DNA of 64,000 nt from contig CAJXUY010000005.1 of assembly GCA_913060665.1 (NCBI GenBank), forward strand, positions 62,001-126,000, read 5' to 3'. Positions 1 through 6,273 of this stretch are shown piece after piece; the first letter of the stretch is position 1, and each line of letters begins with the position of its first letter. A model generated the notes under the pieces. The model was not told the origin of the DNA and searched no databases. It worked only from the letters and a program-made list of their open reading frames with translations. A program made the position numbers and the translations under genes. Source of the DNA: an uncultured Oleiphilaceae bacterium. GTDB lineage: Bacteria; Pseudomonadota; Gammaproteobacteria; Pseudomonadales; Oleiphilaceae.

Positions 1-859
1 AATCTTCTGGTGGTTTAGGTGGTTTTATTTCACCAGCAGAAAGCACTTCTTCAATGAGAGGGATTAAGCGTTTCAGCACCTTGTCAGTTCGAAACATTTC
101 TCGGCAAGCCAAACGAACCTCACGATCTGGCTGATAAGGTTTTTTTGAAGCAATTTTAAATGCAATAGGCACTACCGTTTCAAACTTAATAATATCGGCT
201 ATATCGTAAACAAAAGACAAAGGCTTTCCTGAATGAATAAATCCAATAGCAGGTGCGTAACCGGCAGCAAGAATTGCCGCTTCTGTCACGCCATATAAAC
301 ATGATGTTGCGGCACTGATGCATTGATTAACAACATCACCCTTTCCCCAGTCTTTTGGGTCATACCGGCGCCCACGCCAATCGACACCGTATTGTTTTGC
401 TAATAGCTCATAGGTCTTGCGAACCCGCGCGCCCTCAATTCCTCGCAACTGATCAACACTTCTCCGCTCCGGCGCTGGCTCGCCAAACCTAAGCTCAAAC
501 ATTTTTCGAACGATCTTTAATCGCAAACCTCCATCTAAAGCAAGCTGCGCTTGATAAAGTAATTTATCTGACCTTGCGCCTCCTGGCTGACCGGCAGAAT
601 ATAAACGGACACCTGCCTCACCGACCCAAATGAGCAGCGTTCCAGTTATTGAAGCTAATTTCACCGCTGCATGACTTACTCGTGTTCCTGGCTCTAACAT
701 TAAGCAAGCAATAGATCCAACAGGGATATGCATTCGCTCGCCATTAATATCATCAATAACGACAAATGCACCATCTTTTACATCAATGCGCCCCATCCCA
801 ATGAAGATCATAGAATTTCGATCTTTAAGTGGAATCGGTTTTAGAGGAACAAAGCCCAT
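1..859 (-). CDS. cas1: Cas1 integrase, type I-E (3' end cut by window edge)
   Basis: Metal-dependent integrase subunit that, with Cas2, inserts new spacers into the CRISPR array. I translated this frame myself: it starts MGFVPLKPIPLKDRNSMIF and runs 286 codons off the left edge. Visible family features are RGIEGARVRKTY with the first metal ligand (about E142), then GFIHSGKPLSFVYDIAD carrying the histidine and aspartate ligands (about H209 and D222). These align with E141, H208 and D221 of E. coli Cas1 with an offset of one. The E. coli protein is 305 residues, so only a short C-terminal tail is missing. ATG at 859 is preceded by GAGGA 8 nt upstream, inside the end of the KilA-N gene, so the two genes are probably translationally coupled (4-nt gap). 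cas2 and the array should follow beyond position 1. Confidence 0.95.
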   Translation of the reverse strand, partial: MGFVPLKPIPLKDRNSMIFIGMGRIDVKDGAFVVIDDINGERMHIPVGSIACLMLEPGTRVSHAAVKLASITGTLLIWVGEAGVRLYSAGQPGGARSDKLLYQAQLALDGGLRLKIVRKMFELRFGEPAPERRSVDQLRGIEGARVRKTYELLAKQYGVDWRGRRYDPKDWGKGDVVNQCISAATSCLYGVTEAAILAAGYAPAIGFIHSGKPLSFVYDIADIIKFETVVPIAFKIASKKPYQPDREVRLACREMFRTDKVLKRLIPLIEEVLSAGEIKPPKPPED

Positions 860-863
860 AACG

Positions 864-1292
864 TTATTCCTCTATTTTTAGTTGTTTAGACACAGCGTTT
901 TGAACGAGCACATTCATCTGACGAATAGCCAGATCATTAAGTTGCTCTAACCGTTTCGGTTGCGATATTCCCCGCTCGATAAAATGCGCATTGAGCGACT
1001 CCATGTTTGCAAGGCACACCAACGTCCATTGTTTAGGGGTGAGTGTAAAGCTATTAAGGCCCGCTTGTTTTTCAAACCCGTCAAATTCAACGGGTTTAAA
1101 ATTTGAATTATTCAACTGCTCCCAAATATCCAAAAACTCAATAGTATTTCGATTGCGTAGCGAGTTTCTGATTAGGTCATCAGATCTCCCGGTGTTTTTG
1201 TACTTTTCAATACCTGTGATATTTATATATTCCACACCGTCCTTGGTGGTCGTTGCGATGCTTTGGTCCAAGACCTGTAGTTTTGGTTTCAT
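864..1292 (-). CDS. KilA-N domain protein inserted in the cas operon
   Basis: A 142-residue protein with a KilA-N domain over roughly residues 18-95: YINITGIEKYKN, then DDLIRNSLRNRNTIEFLDIW, then EFDGFEKQAGLNSF and TLTPKQW. KilA-N is a putative nucleic-acid-binding fold common in phages, large DNA viruses and phage-derived bacterial genes. The C-terminal 45 residues are helical and have no motif I recognise. Of two in-frame ATGs (1298 and 1292) I choose 1292, because AAAGGA ends directly against the first ATG but lies 6 nt from the second. The gene sits in the operon 24 nt after cas6e and 4 nt before cas1, a place where canonical I-E loci have nothing. Its role is unknown. Adaptation accessory, anti-phage decoy or passenger are all possible; the fold assignment is firm, the function is not. 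Confidence 0.8.
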   Translation of the reverse strand: MKPKLQVLDQSIATTTKDGVEYINITGIEKYKNTGRSDDLIRNSLRNRNTIEFLDIWEQLNNSNFKPVEFDGFEKQAGLNSFTLTPKQWTLVCLANMESLNAHFIERGISQPKRLEQLNDLAIRQMNVLVQNAVSKQLKIEE

Positions 1293-1316
1293 CGTCATTC
1301 CTTTGTTTATAAATTA

Positions 1317-1988
1317 CTATATTGGTCTAATCATCATCAATCCACACCCCATTGCTTTGGCTCTGCCAAACCCCTTGGAATACGCCTCGAGAAACCGTTC
1401 GGGCTCTTCAATAGTCATTATTCCCTGAAAATCGACGCTGGAAAATTGCACATTGTGATTCTTCTTACGGCTTCTATGCTGGGTATAACATTCAATATCT
1501 GGCACCGCATCCAGCTTGAAGCCCCACCGTTCAAGACGTTCAGTATCACAGAACCAGCGTTGGGCTGCTTCATTCATTAACTGCTTAACTTTCTCTTTAT
1601 TAAGCTCCCCTTGCTCTACCGCCTGATATTTCGCATGCATCAGCACATCATGGCGCTTACTTTTCCCGTTTTCATTTTTTACGCAGATTGTTGGATTAAT
1701 ACGTAATTTAAATGCTAAGCGAGAACCTTTCATCAGCTTTGGAGCAAAGCTCTTAGTTCGCACATTAAACAATGGGTCATCTGATGAAGGAGTGGTTTGA
1801 GAAAGTACATAGAAATTCGGAAGGCCGGTTTCTGTGCTTTCTTCTCGATATAAAAAGTTACGCTCGGTTTGATCGGAAAAGAGCTTCCACAGTAATTGAT
1901 GGCTTGCGTATGCCCCATTGTTACTGAGCTTAATCAACTCATTGGCTGAGTGACCAGATGACATCACCGAAACCTTAGATAGGAACAT
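1317..1988 (-). CDS. cas6e: Cas6e crRNA endoribonuclease
   Basis: Cas6e cuts the pre-crRNA at the base of each repeat hairpin, leaving an 8-nt 5' handle, and remains bound to the 3' hairpin as a Cascade subunit. The protein starts MFLSKVSV, as typical for the family. A histidine in YASHQLLWKLF (about residue 30) aligns with the catalytic His20 of E. coli Cas6e. The C terminus carries the glycine-rich RNA-binding loop GFGRAKAMGCGLMMI. Length 223 residues is close to E. coli (199). I set the start at ATG 1988 because GAGGAG lies 7 nt upstream; an in-frame extension to 2003 has no such site. It overlaps the end of cas5e by 14 nt, which suggests translational coupling. Confidence 0.95.
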   Translation of the reverse strand: MFLSKVSVMSSGHSANELIKLSNNGAYASHQLLWKLFSDQTERNFLYREESTETGLPNFYVLSQTTPSSDDPLFNVRTKSFAPKLMKGSRLAFKLRINPTICVKNENGKSKRHDVLMHAKYQAVEQGELNKEKVKQLMNEAAQRWFCDTERLERWGFKLDAVPDIECYTQHRSRKKNHNVQFSSVDFQGIMTIEEPERFLEAYSKGFGRAKAMGCGLMMIRPI

Positions 1989-2721
1989 AATTAGACTCCT
2001 CAAGTGATAATTGATGCATCTGACGTTGTTTAAATTGCCAACGCTCTCTATGTACCGGCTCGTCCCAAGGATGGGTCGTCAACACTCGCACATCGTCAAA
2101 TTCAGCTTTGTCTCCTTCCCAAAAGTAGGTAACTCGGCCCTTAAATCCCAACCATAAAGCATCTTCTTTATGACTGTGCATTAGCGCCGGAAAATCAGTA
2201 TCTAAAGCAGATTTCAGATTAGCTACTTGAACGATTAATGGTTGGAGTGGCGCAGCCAAAGGACAGGACTTACGCCCCAGACTTAAGGTATAAACCGGTT
2301 TCTTAAGTGCATCTCGCAACTTAATCAAATTTACTGAAGCCTTATCGGTTAAAGAAATAACAATCGTCCAAAGCCCATCACAACGGTAGTCCCGACTAGA
2401 AAGAACAGTATTAAGTTTGTCTACATTCAATTCACTTTTACGTGTTCGATGCACGACTCTATTGTTGTGAGAAGGAACCTGACTGGTATGATAGTCGCGC
2501 AGCAACGACCCCGGCACGCATTGCTTAACAGCAATACAAATACTTTGTTGCAACCCAGACAGTGCAATGTCGTTGTCACGCTTAATTCCTAAGGCTGCAC
2601 CTAATAGCCCAAGAATGGCGGATCTAGAGGGATGCATTGCCGTTGGGCGGTCGCCACCCACAGCAGGCTGCCCCCAACTAGCCATGGGGCCATACAAACG
2701 AAAGACTAAATATTCTTTCAT
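1975..2721 (-). CDS. cas5e: Cas5e, Cascade 5'-handle subunit
   Basis: Cas5e caps the 5' handle of the crRNA in Cascade and contacts Cas8e and the first Cas7. The protein (248 residues) opens with the family signature YLVFRLYGPMASWGQPAVGG followed by RPT. It then has HPSRSAILGLLGAALGI, typical of Cas5 ferredoxin-like folds, and LGRKSCPLAAPLQP in the second half. E. coli Cas5e is 224 residues. It begins 9 nt after the end of cas7e and overlaps cas6e at its own end. Nothing is truncated, and no catalytic role is expected because Cas6e performs processing in this subtype. Confidence 0.95.
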   Translation of the reverse strand: MKEYLVFRLYGPMASWGQPAVGGDRPTAMHPSRSAILGLLGAALGIKRDNDIALSGLQQSICIAVKQCVPGSLLRDYHTSQVPSHNNRVVHRTRKSELNVDKLNTVLSSRDYRCDGLWTIVISLTDKASVNLIKLRDALKKPVYTLSLGRKSCPLAAPLQPLIVQVANLKSALDTDFPALMHSHKEDALWLGFKGRVTYFWEGDKAEFDDVRVLTTHPWDEPVHRERWQFKQRQMHQLSLEESNYVPI

Positions 2722-2730
2722 CGCTCTCTC

Positions 2731-3765
2731 CTACTGAGCCACAAAGTCAGACAGCTCTGCAAAACTGCCTTCACCAGTTGTTGCATTAATCTGATAGCGG
2801 GCATCTGCACAATCACCGTATACTTTATCGAAGTTCTCAAGCTGCTTGCTTAATGCAGAAATAGCACTGTTCGCCTGATCCTCACCCTGGATGGGTTTAA
2901 GAAAAGCAACAGACAGCGATCGTGGTTGCTGCTCACCTTTTTCTGCCAAAACAAAACTGGCATACGCGCGTGAAGCAAAACTATTTTGCTTACCCTTAGG
3001 GGAAACTTTGACTGCCGCCTCAGTTAACGCCTGAATCGCTTTATTCGCCAGAACCTCATCACCCCCCAGATTTTCGATAAGCTGCGTTTTGTTAATACAA
3101 ATATTGCTGTAAAACAGAGCCGCTGCAAAACCAGACTCGCCAATATGAGCAGAACCTGCATCTTCTTTGCCATCGTTTAAATCATCAACGGCCGTGAAGT
3201 AGTCATCTTCTACCACAACACTATGAACACTCAGCGCATGGGCAACCTGACAAGCCGCTTCAACATTAAAGGCTGGACTAGATGCCAGCATGCGTCCAAA
3301 TAATGCGATATCCACGGCCATTTTATCGGCCTGTAATAAGTCCAACTCTTCTTTAGAGGGCTCACGCTCTTCTGCAGCTATCACGGCCGCTAACGTTAGT
3401 GCTGCATCCTGCTCTGCCGGACTGATATGTGCCAACTGCTCAATGTCTAACGAATCTTTTTTACCTTTACCGAAAACATTAGCAATCGCGACGGCACATT
3501 TTTGAGCAAGTTTTTCCTTGGCACCAGCTTCAATCAGCTTATCAAATACCGTTTGACCAAAACGTTTGGTACGAATACCAATATGCCCAGCTAAAGACTC
3601 TTCAAATACTTCAGAAATACGCCAGTTACGCTTTAAGCTCTGCGAACTCACCCTTAAGCGATCAAAGCCACCCATTTTTGCGGTCTTTGGTCGACCTAAA
3701 TCATCGCGGTTTAAGTTTGATGGAGCGTAAGAGGTCAGGATATGCAATTGAATAAATTGGCTCAT
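2731..3765 (-). CDS. cas7e: Cas7e, Cascade backbone subunit
   Basis: Six copies of Cas7e form the crRNA-binding filament of Cascade. Each copy kinks the guide so that every sixth base is flipped out and does not need to pair with the target. The 344-residue protein starts MSQFIQLHILTSYAPSNLNR and shows the family block RLRVSSQSLKRNWR, IRTKRFG, and near the middle ALFGRMLASSPAFNVEAACQ. E. coli CasC is 363 residues. It lies 32 nt after cse2 and is the third effector gene of the operon. The six-base flip rule is relevant to the mismatch pattern of the regulatory RNA described at 6184-6273. Confidence 0.96.
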   Translation of the reverse strand: MSQFIQLHILTSYAPSNLNRDDLGRPKTAKMGGFDRLRVSSQSLKRNWRISEVFEESLAGHIGIRTKRFGQTVFDKLIEAGAKEKLAQKCAVAIANVFGKGKKDSLDIEQLAHISPAEQDAALTLAAVIAAEEREPSKEELDLLQADKMAVDIALFGRMLASSPAFNVEAACQVAHALSVHSVVVEDDYFTAVDDLNDGKEDAGSAHIGESGFAAALFYSNICINKTQLIENLGGDEVLANKAIQALTEAAVKVSPKGKQNSFASRAYASFVLAEKGEQQPRSLSVAFLKPIQGEDQANSAISALSKQLENFDKVYGDCADARYQINATTGEGSFAELSDFVAQ

Positions 3766-3797
3766 AATTAGTTCCTTTAAATGTTCAGATCAATACG

Positions 3798-4361
3798 TTA
3801 TTTGTTTTTTGCAGACGCTGCGCGGTAGTAGTCCATCGCCCATTGCACACTAACGCGTTTATCCGCTTTCCGTGGCCTAAACTGTCGATATTCGACAAAC
3901 CACTGGTGTATGTCTTCAGCTAGATGAATCACTGATACTTCGCCCTTTAACTGCTGGACGATACGACGCATCCGTCGCAAGAGGTCTTCCGGTGTTCTAG
4001 CATTTTGCAGCTGCGAAAAACGTAACTCGCTGACTGTGGATTTATCCCCTTCAGTTTTTCTACCTGCGGCCTGAGCTAGCTTCAAATTATTATCGGTTTT
4101 AATATGCACTAACACTGCGGCAATACTCGCCCAACACTCTATATTTTCTGCACTATTGGTTTCTGTGATTTCATCACCCAATCCCAACCACAGAGCACGG
4201 AACCCCTCAGACAACATAACAGCATCTGCAGACTCACAGCGCTTTAGCCGTGCTTTGTGTGCGCTAGGGGCTGGTTGTATACCTTTTTCTTTTAACCCGC
4301 CTGCAGATAAATTCATACTCTGCCACCAACGCAGAACAATTTTTTTTGATTGGCTATCCAT
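3798..4361 (-). CDS. cse2: Cse2 (Cas11e), Cascade small subunit
   Basis: Cse2 forms a dimer along the belly of Cascade and stabilises the displaced DNA strand in the R-loop. The 187-residue, largely helical protein is short of sharp motifs but shows the family pattern: RWWQSMNL at the start, SEGFRALWLGLG, an AAVLVHIKTDNN helix, LRFSQLQNARTPEDLLRRMRR, and VQWAMDYYRA near the end. The start codon overlaps the stop codon of cas8e in a TAATG junction at 4361, a sign of translational coupling. Identification rests on position between cas8e and cas7e plus these motifs. Confidence 0.94.
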   Translation of the reverse strand: MDSQSKKIVLRWWQSMNLSAGGLKEKGIQPAPSAHKARLKRCESADAVMLSEGFRALWLGLGDEITETNSAENIECWASIAAVLVHIKTDNNLKLAQAAGRKTEGDKSTVSELRFSQLQNARTPEDLLRRMRRIVQQLKGEVSVIHLAEDIHQWFVEYRQFRPRKADKRVSVQWAMDYYRAASAKNK

Positions 4362-5956
4362 TACATCCCCTCCTTGTGAGTCTCTACCTCATACTCTTTC
4401 ATAAAGTTTTTAATCTCTTTACTGCCATATAACCAACCCATCAAAGATTGACGAGCTTTTATACGCTTAGCCATAGAACGCTCAGAGCCTAACTCTGACA
4501 ACGCATATTCATCAAAAATGTCGCTTACCGTATGCCGCAATTCTCGAAGCCAGGTTTGTGCTTGCTCAGGACTCAAACGATACTCATCCTGAGCAATATT
4601 TTCGATAGTATGCTGTACGGCATTGAAGAAAGTGCTTTCAGTACCTTGCCAAAAAGCTTGGTCGACGAAGGTCATATCACCTTTAACATCTGATGGTTTT
4701 TCAAACCAAGCCGATTTAAGCTCTGTACGACAATGCCATAAAGCATCAGCCGACAATTTGTGAAGTGATTTGACGGTATTCAGAATATCTTCTTGTTGTT
4801 CAGGGGATATGGAGAATAAAGGCAGGGATGTGGTGTAAAAACCACGCGCCTTCATATTATCCATGTCATAAGCAAACACCCATAAATTTGGTACTTCACT
4901 TTGTACGTCAACGAAGTCATAACAAATTTTATAGAAGTGACTTACAACCAAGGCACATTTCTGCCCATTGCTTTCACTGGTTAGAGTCAGGGCATCCCAT
5001 ACTTTATAGCTAATCCCTCCCGGCTGACCTTTAGCCGATAGTGGCTCTTCATCTGGCTTTTTAGGGTTCCACTTATAGGGTGTTAATGGGTGCTGCCAAG
5101 CGCCTGAATAATTAGCGCCATAATTCTGAGTTCGATAATTAGAAACTGAGTATTCAGTTTGTTGTCCAGTTAGCGCACATACCTGGTTACTGCTTTCTAA
5201 CTCCAAACGAATACGTCGTGGCATCGCCCAGTACATCTGCAGCGGGTGTACTTCATTAGCGTAAACTTCTGAGCCTTTTCTCTCACTCGTCCTTGTTTCT
5301 GCCAACCAAGGAAAAACCAGCTCACTATTCAGGTCCGGTTCTTCGTAAATCCAGAATTCTCGGTTAATAATATTTAGCCAAATTTTCTTCCACAAACTGG
5401 AGCCTGCTTTCTGAGGCTGGACTAAAGTGGTCAGCGGGCCACCCCCTCGCAAACCAGTTCGATGCCCCTGGCCTCCAGCGGGCGCATTCACCTGCAGAGT
5501 AAACAGTGCCAGATTGGCCATTTCGGCAGACATAACGGAACCAATACCACGCTTAATAAAATGATCCGTATTCAGCTTCAGGCCATTACCGCCCGGCGCT
5601 TCGATCAATAAACCAGCCACAGTGGTAGGCTTTACATCAAGCAGTTCATCAAAATCCTGCATAAACAATGGCCCATCCCCCGTACAGTTAAAGGCATGAG
5701 CAGCTCGGTCAAACGCTTCTTGAAGCGTATCCTCTGAGGGAGGTTGCTCATATAAATCATGCCATTCGAGCTGGTTTTTAGGCGCAAACACTGTTTGCAG
5801 TATACCGATAGCAAATTGATAGGCCGCCCCCTGAAAATCTACTCGGGGCAAGGCAAAATCCACCACATCAGGGCGAGCAATAGCAGCCATCGGTAAAGTT
5901 TGTTCAGTGCCGTCCTTTAACCTGAACGTCAGCCAGGGGTCTTGTAGCAGGTTCAT
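4361..5956 (-). CDS. cas8e: Cas8e (Cse1), Cascade large subunit and PAM reader
   Basis: Cas8e recognises the PAM, starts R-loop formation and recruits Cas3. The protein has 531 residues (E. coli CasA 502). Family features are MNLLQDPWLTFRL at the N terminus, a central GGGPLTTLVQP segment next to GHRTGLRG, and ALTGQQTEYSVSNYRTQNYG. The C-terminal four-helix bundle covers about the last 150 residues. ATG 5956 is preceded by AAAGGAGAA 5 nt upstream, a strong ribosome binding site. It is the first gene of the effector operon, directly downstream of a 275-bp gap that holds the mini-CRISPR and its matching protospacer, so its promoter is the likely target of that RNA. Confidence 0.96.
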   Translation of the reverse strand: MNLLQDPWLTFRLKDGTEQTLPMAAIARPDVVDFALPRVDFQGAAYQFAIGILQTVFAPKNQLEWHDLYEQPPSEDTLQEAFDRAAHAFNCTGDGPLFMQDFDELLDVKPTTVAGLLIEAPGGNGLKLNTDHFIKRGIGSVMSAEMANLALFTLQVNAPAGGQGHRTGLRGGGPLTTLVQPQKAGSSLWKKIWLNIINREFWIYEEPDLNSELVFPWLAETRTSERKGSEVYANEVHPLQMYWAMPRRIRLELESSNQVCALTGQQTEYSVSNYRTQNYGANYSGAWQHPLTPYKWNPKKPDEEPLSAKGQPGGISYKVWDALTLTSESNGQKCALVVSHFYKICYDFVDVQSEVPNLWVFAYDMDNMKARGFYTTSLPLFSISPEQQEDILNTVKSLHKLSADALWHCRTELKSAWFEKPSDVKGDMTFVDQAFWQGTESTFFNAVQHTIENIAQDEYRLSPEQAQTWLRELRHTVSDIFDEYALSELGSERSMAKRIKARQSLMGWLYGSKEIKNFMKEYEVETHKEGM

Positions 5957-6002
5957 AAGTTCTCCTTTTCAATACATTCAACAAAAGGGCATCCTTGCCC
6001 AT
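5904..6002 (-). CDS. possible 32-residue upstream peptide overlapping cas8e
   Basis: A short frame begins at ATG 6002 with a reasonable ribosome binding site (AAGGA, 3 nt before the ATG). It encodes MGKDALLLNVLKRRTYEPA and ends at 5904, overlapping the first 53 nt of cas8e in another frame. It could be a leader peptide coupling translation into cas8e, or chance. It contains adjacent AGG-AGA arginine codons, but those bases are also the ribosome binding site of cas8e, so the codons are not independent evidence for a CreT-like toxin. Confidence 0.15.
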   Translation of the reverse strand: MGKDALLLNVLKRRTYEPATRPLADVQVKGRH

Positions 6003-6110
6003 AATCCTTAGTAGTTATTCCAATAAGCCTTTAGGTGAACACTGCCTCTATTCGCGCCCACCCGTTCGATAAGCAATACAGTACGCTCAAAAAAAGATCA
6101 GATCAACTTA

Positions 6111-6116
6111 AATATA
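6111..6116 (-). promoter_or_regulatory. candidate -10 element for the cas8e operon
   Basis: On the minus strand TATATT (5 of 6 to the sigma-70 -10 consensus) lies at 6116-6111, about 155 nt before the cas8e start. No good -35 is seen 16-18 nt upstream; that position (about 6133-6140) falls inside the protospacer at 6119-6150. The assignment is tentative. An alternative minus-strand pair nearer the gene (TTGATC, 17 nt, TACTGT, about 6074-6102) is also possible. Confidence 0.3.
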
Positions 6117-6150
6117 AGATGTAATTAAAACATTAATGTATTTAACTCTT
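6116..6150 (+). promoter_or_regulatory. AAG PAM and protospacer matching the mini-CRISPR spacer
   Basis: AAG at 6116-6118 is the canonical type I-E PAM. The following 32 nt (6119-6150) match the spacer at 6213-6244 at positions 1-5, 7-11, 13-16, 18 and scattered later ones, 20 of 32 in all. Mismatches within the first 16 are only at positions 6 and 12, the bases flipped out by Cas7. Such a PAM-proximal match would support Cascade binding with little or no Cas3 cleavage. The site also holds an imperfect dyad centred on ACATTAATGT (6130-6139), which could separately be a protein operator. Confidence 0.8.
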
Positions 6151-6176
6151 TCTATTATTCTTGTTCTTCGTATAAT
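6148..6176 (+). promoter_or_regulatory. promoter of the mini-CRISPR RNA
   Basis: A perfect -10 hexamer TATAAT lies at 6171-6176 on the plus strand. The base 7 nt downstream is 6183, so transcription would begin right at the first repeat (6184). The -35 region (about 6148-6153, CTTTCT) is weak and adjoins the end of the protospacer (6150). Cascade bound there would be expected to block this promoter as well, giving autoregulation. Confidence 0.65.
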
Positions 6177-6183
6177 CATTGCC

Positions 6184-6273
6184 GTTCTCTGAATTTAATC
6201 AGAGATGAACCGATGTAGTTAAAGCATTTACTCATCGAAATACCTTGTTCCCCGCATCTGCGGGGACTTTTTC
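6184..6273 (+). CRISPR. CreR-like mini-CRISPR (two degenerate type I-E repeats, one spacer)
   Basis: Repeat 1 is 6184-6212 (29 nt), the spacer 6213-6244 (32 nt), repeat 2 6245-6273 (29 nt); these are exactly the lengths of type I-E. Repeat 1 has lost the GC stem but forms another hairpin, TCTCTGA paired with TCAGAGA, whose 3' arm sits at the canonical register (repeat positions 16-22). It ends in the canonical handle ATGAACCG. Repeat 2 keeps the usual hairpin TCCCCGCATCTGCGGGGA but its last seven bases are CTTTTTC. What is conserved is just what Cas6e maturation of a single crRNA needs. The spacer matches 6119-6150 next to an AAG PAM in the same gap. By architecture this is a Cas-regulating RNA (CreR) that turns Cascade on its own promoter; a CreA antitoxin RNA is the other option. 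The main array of this strain is outside the window, so similarity to its repeat cannot be checked here. Confidence 0.85.

Noticed and set aside
991-1428. Open frame antisense to the KilA-N gene and cas6e
   Set aside because: Spans two well-supported genes on the other strand; no start signal or family resemblance.
5904-6002. CreT-like tRNA-sequestering toxin
   Set aside because: Kept only as a low-confidence frame: the tandem arginine codons are the ribosome binding site of cas8e, and no cluster of rare codons is seen elsewhere in the gap.
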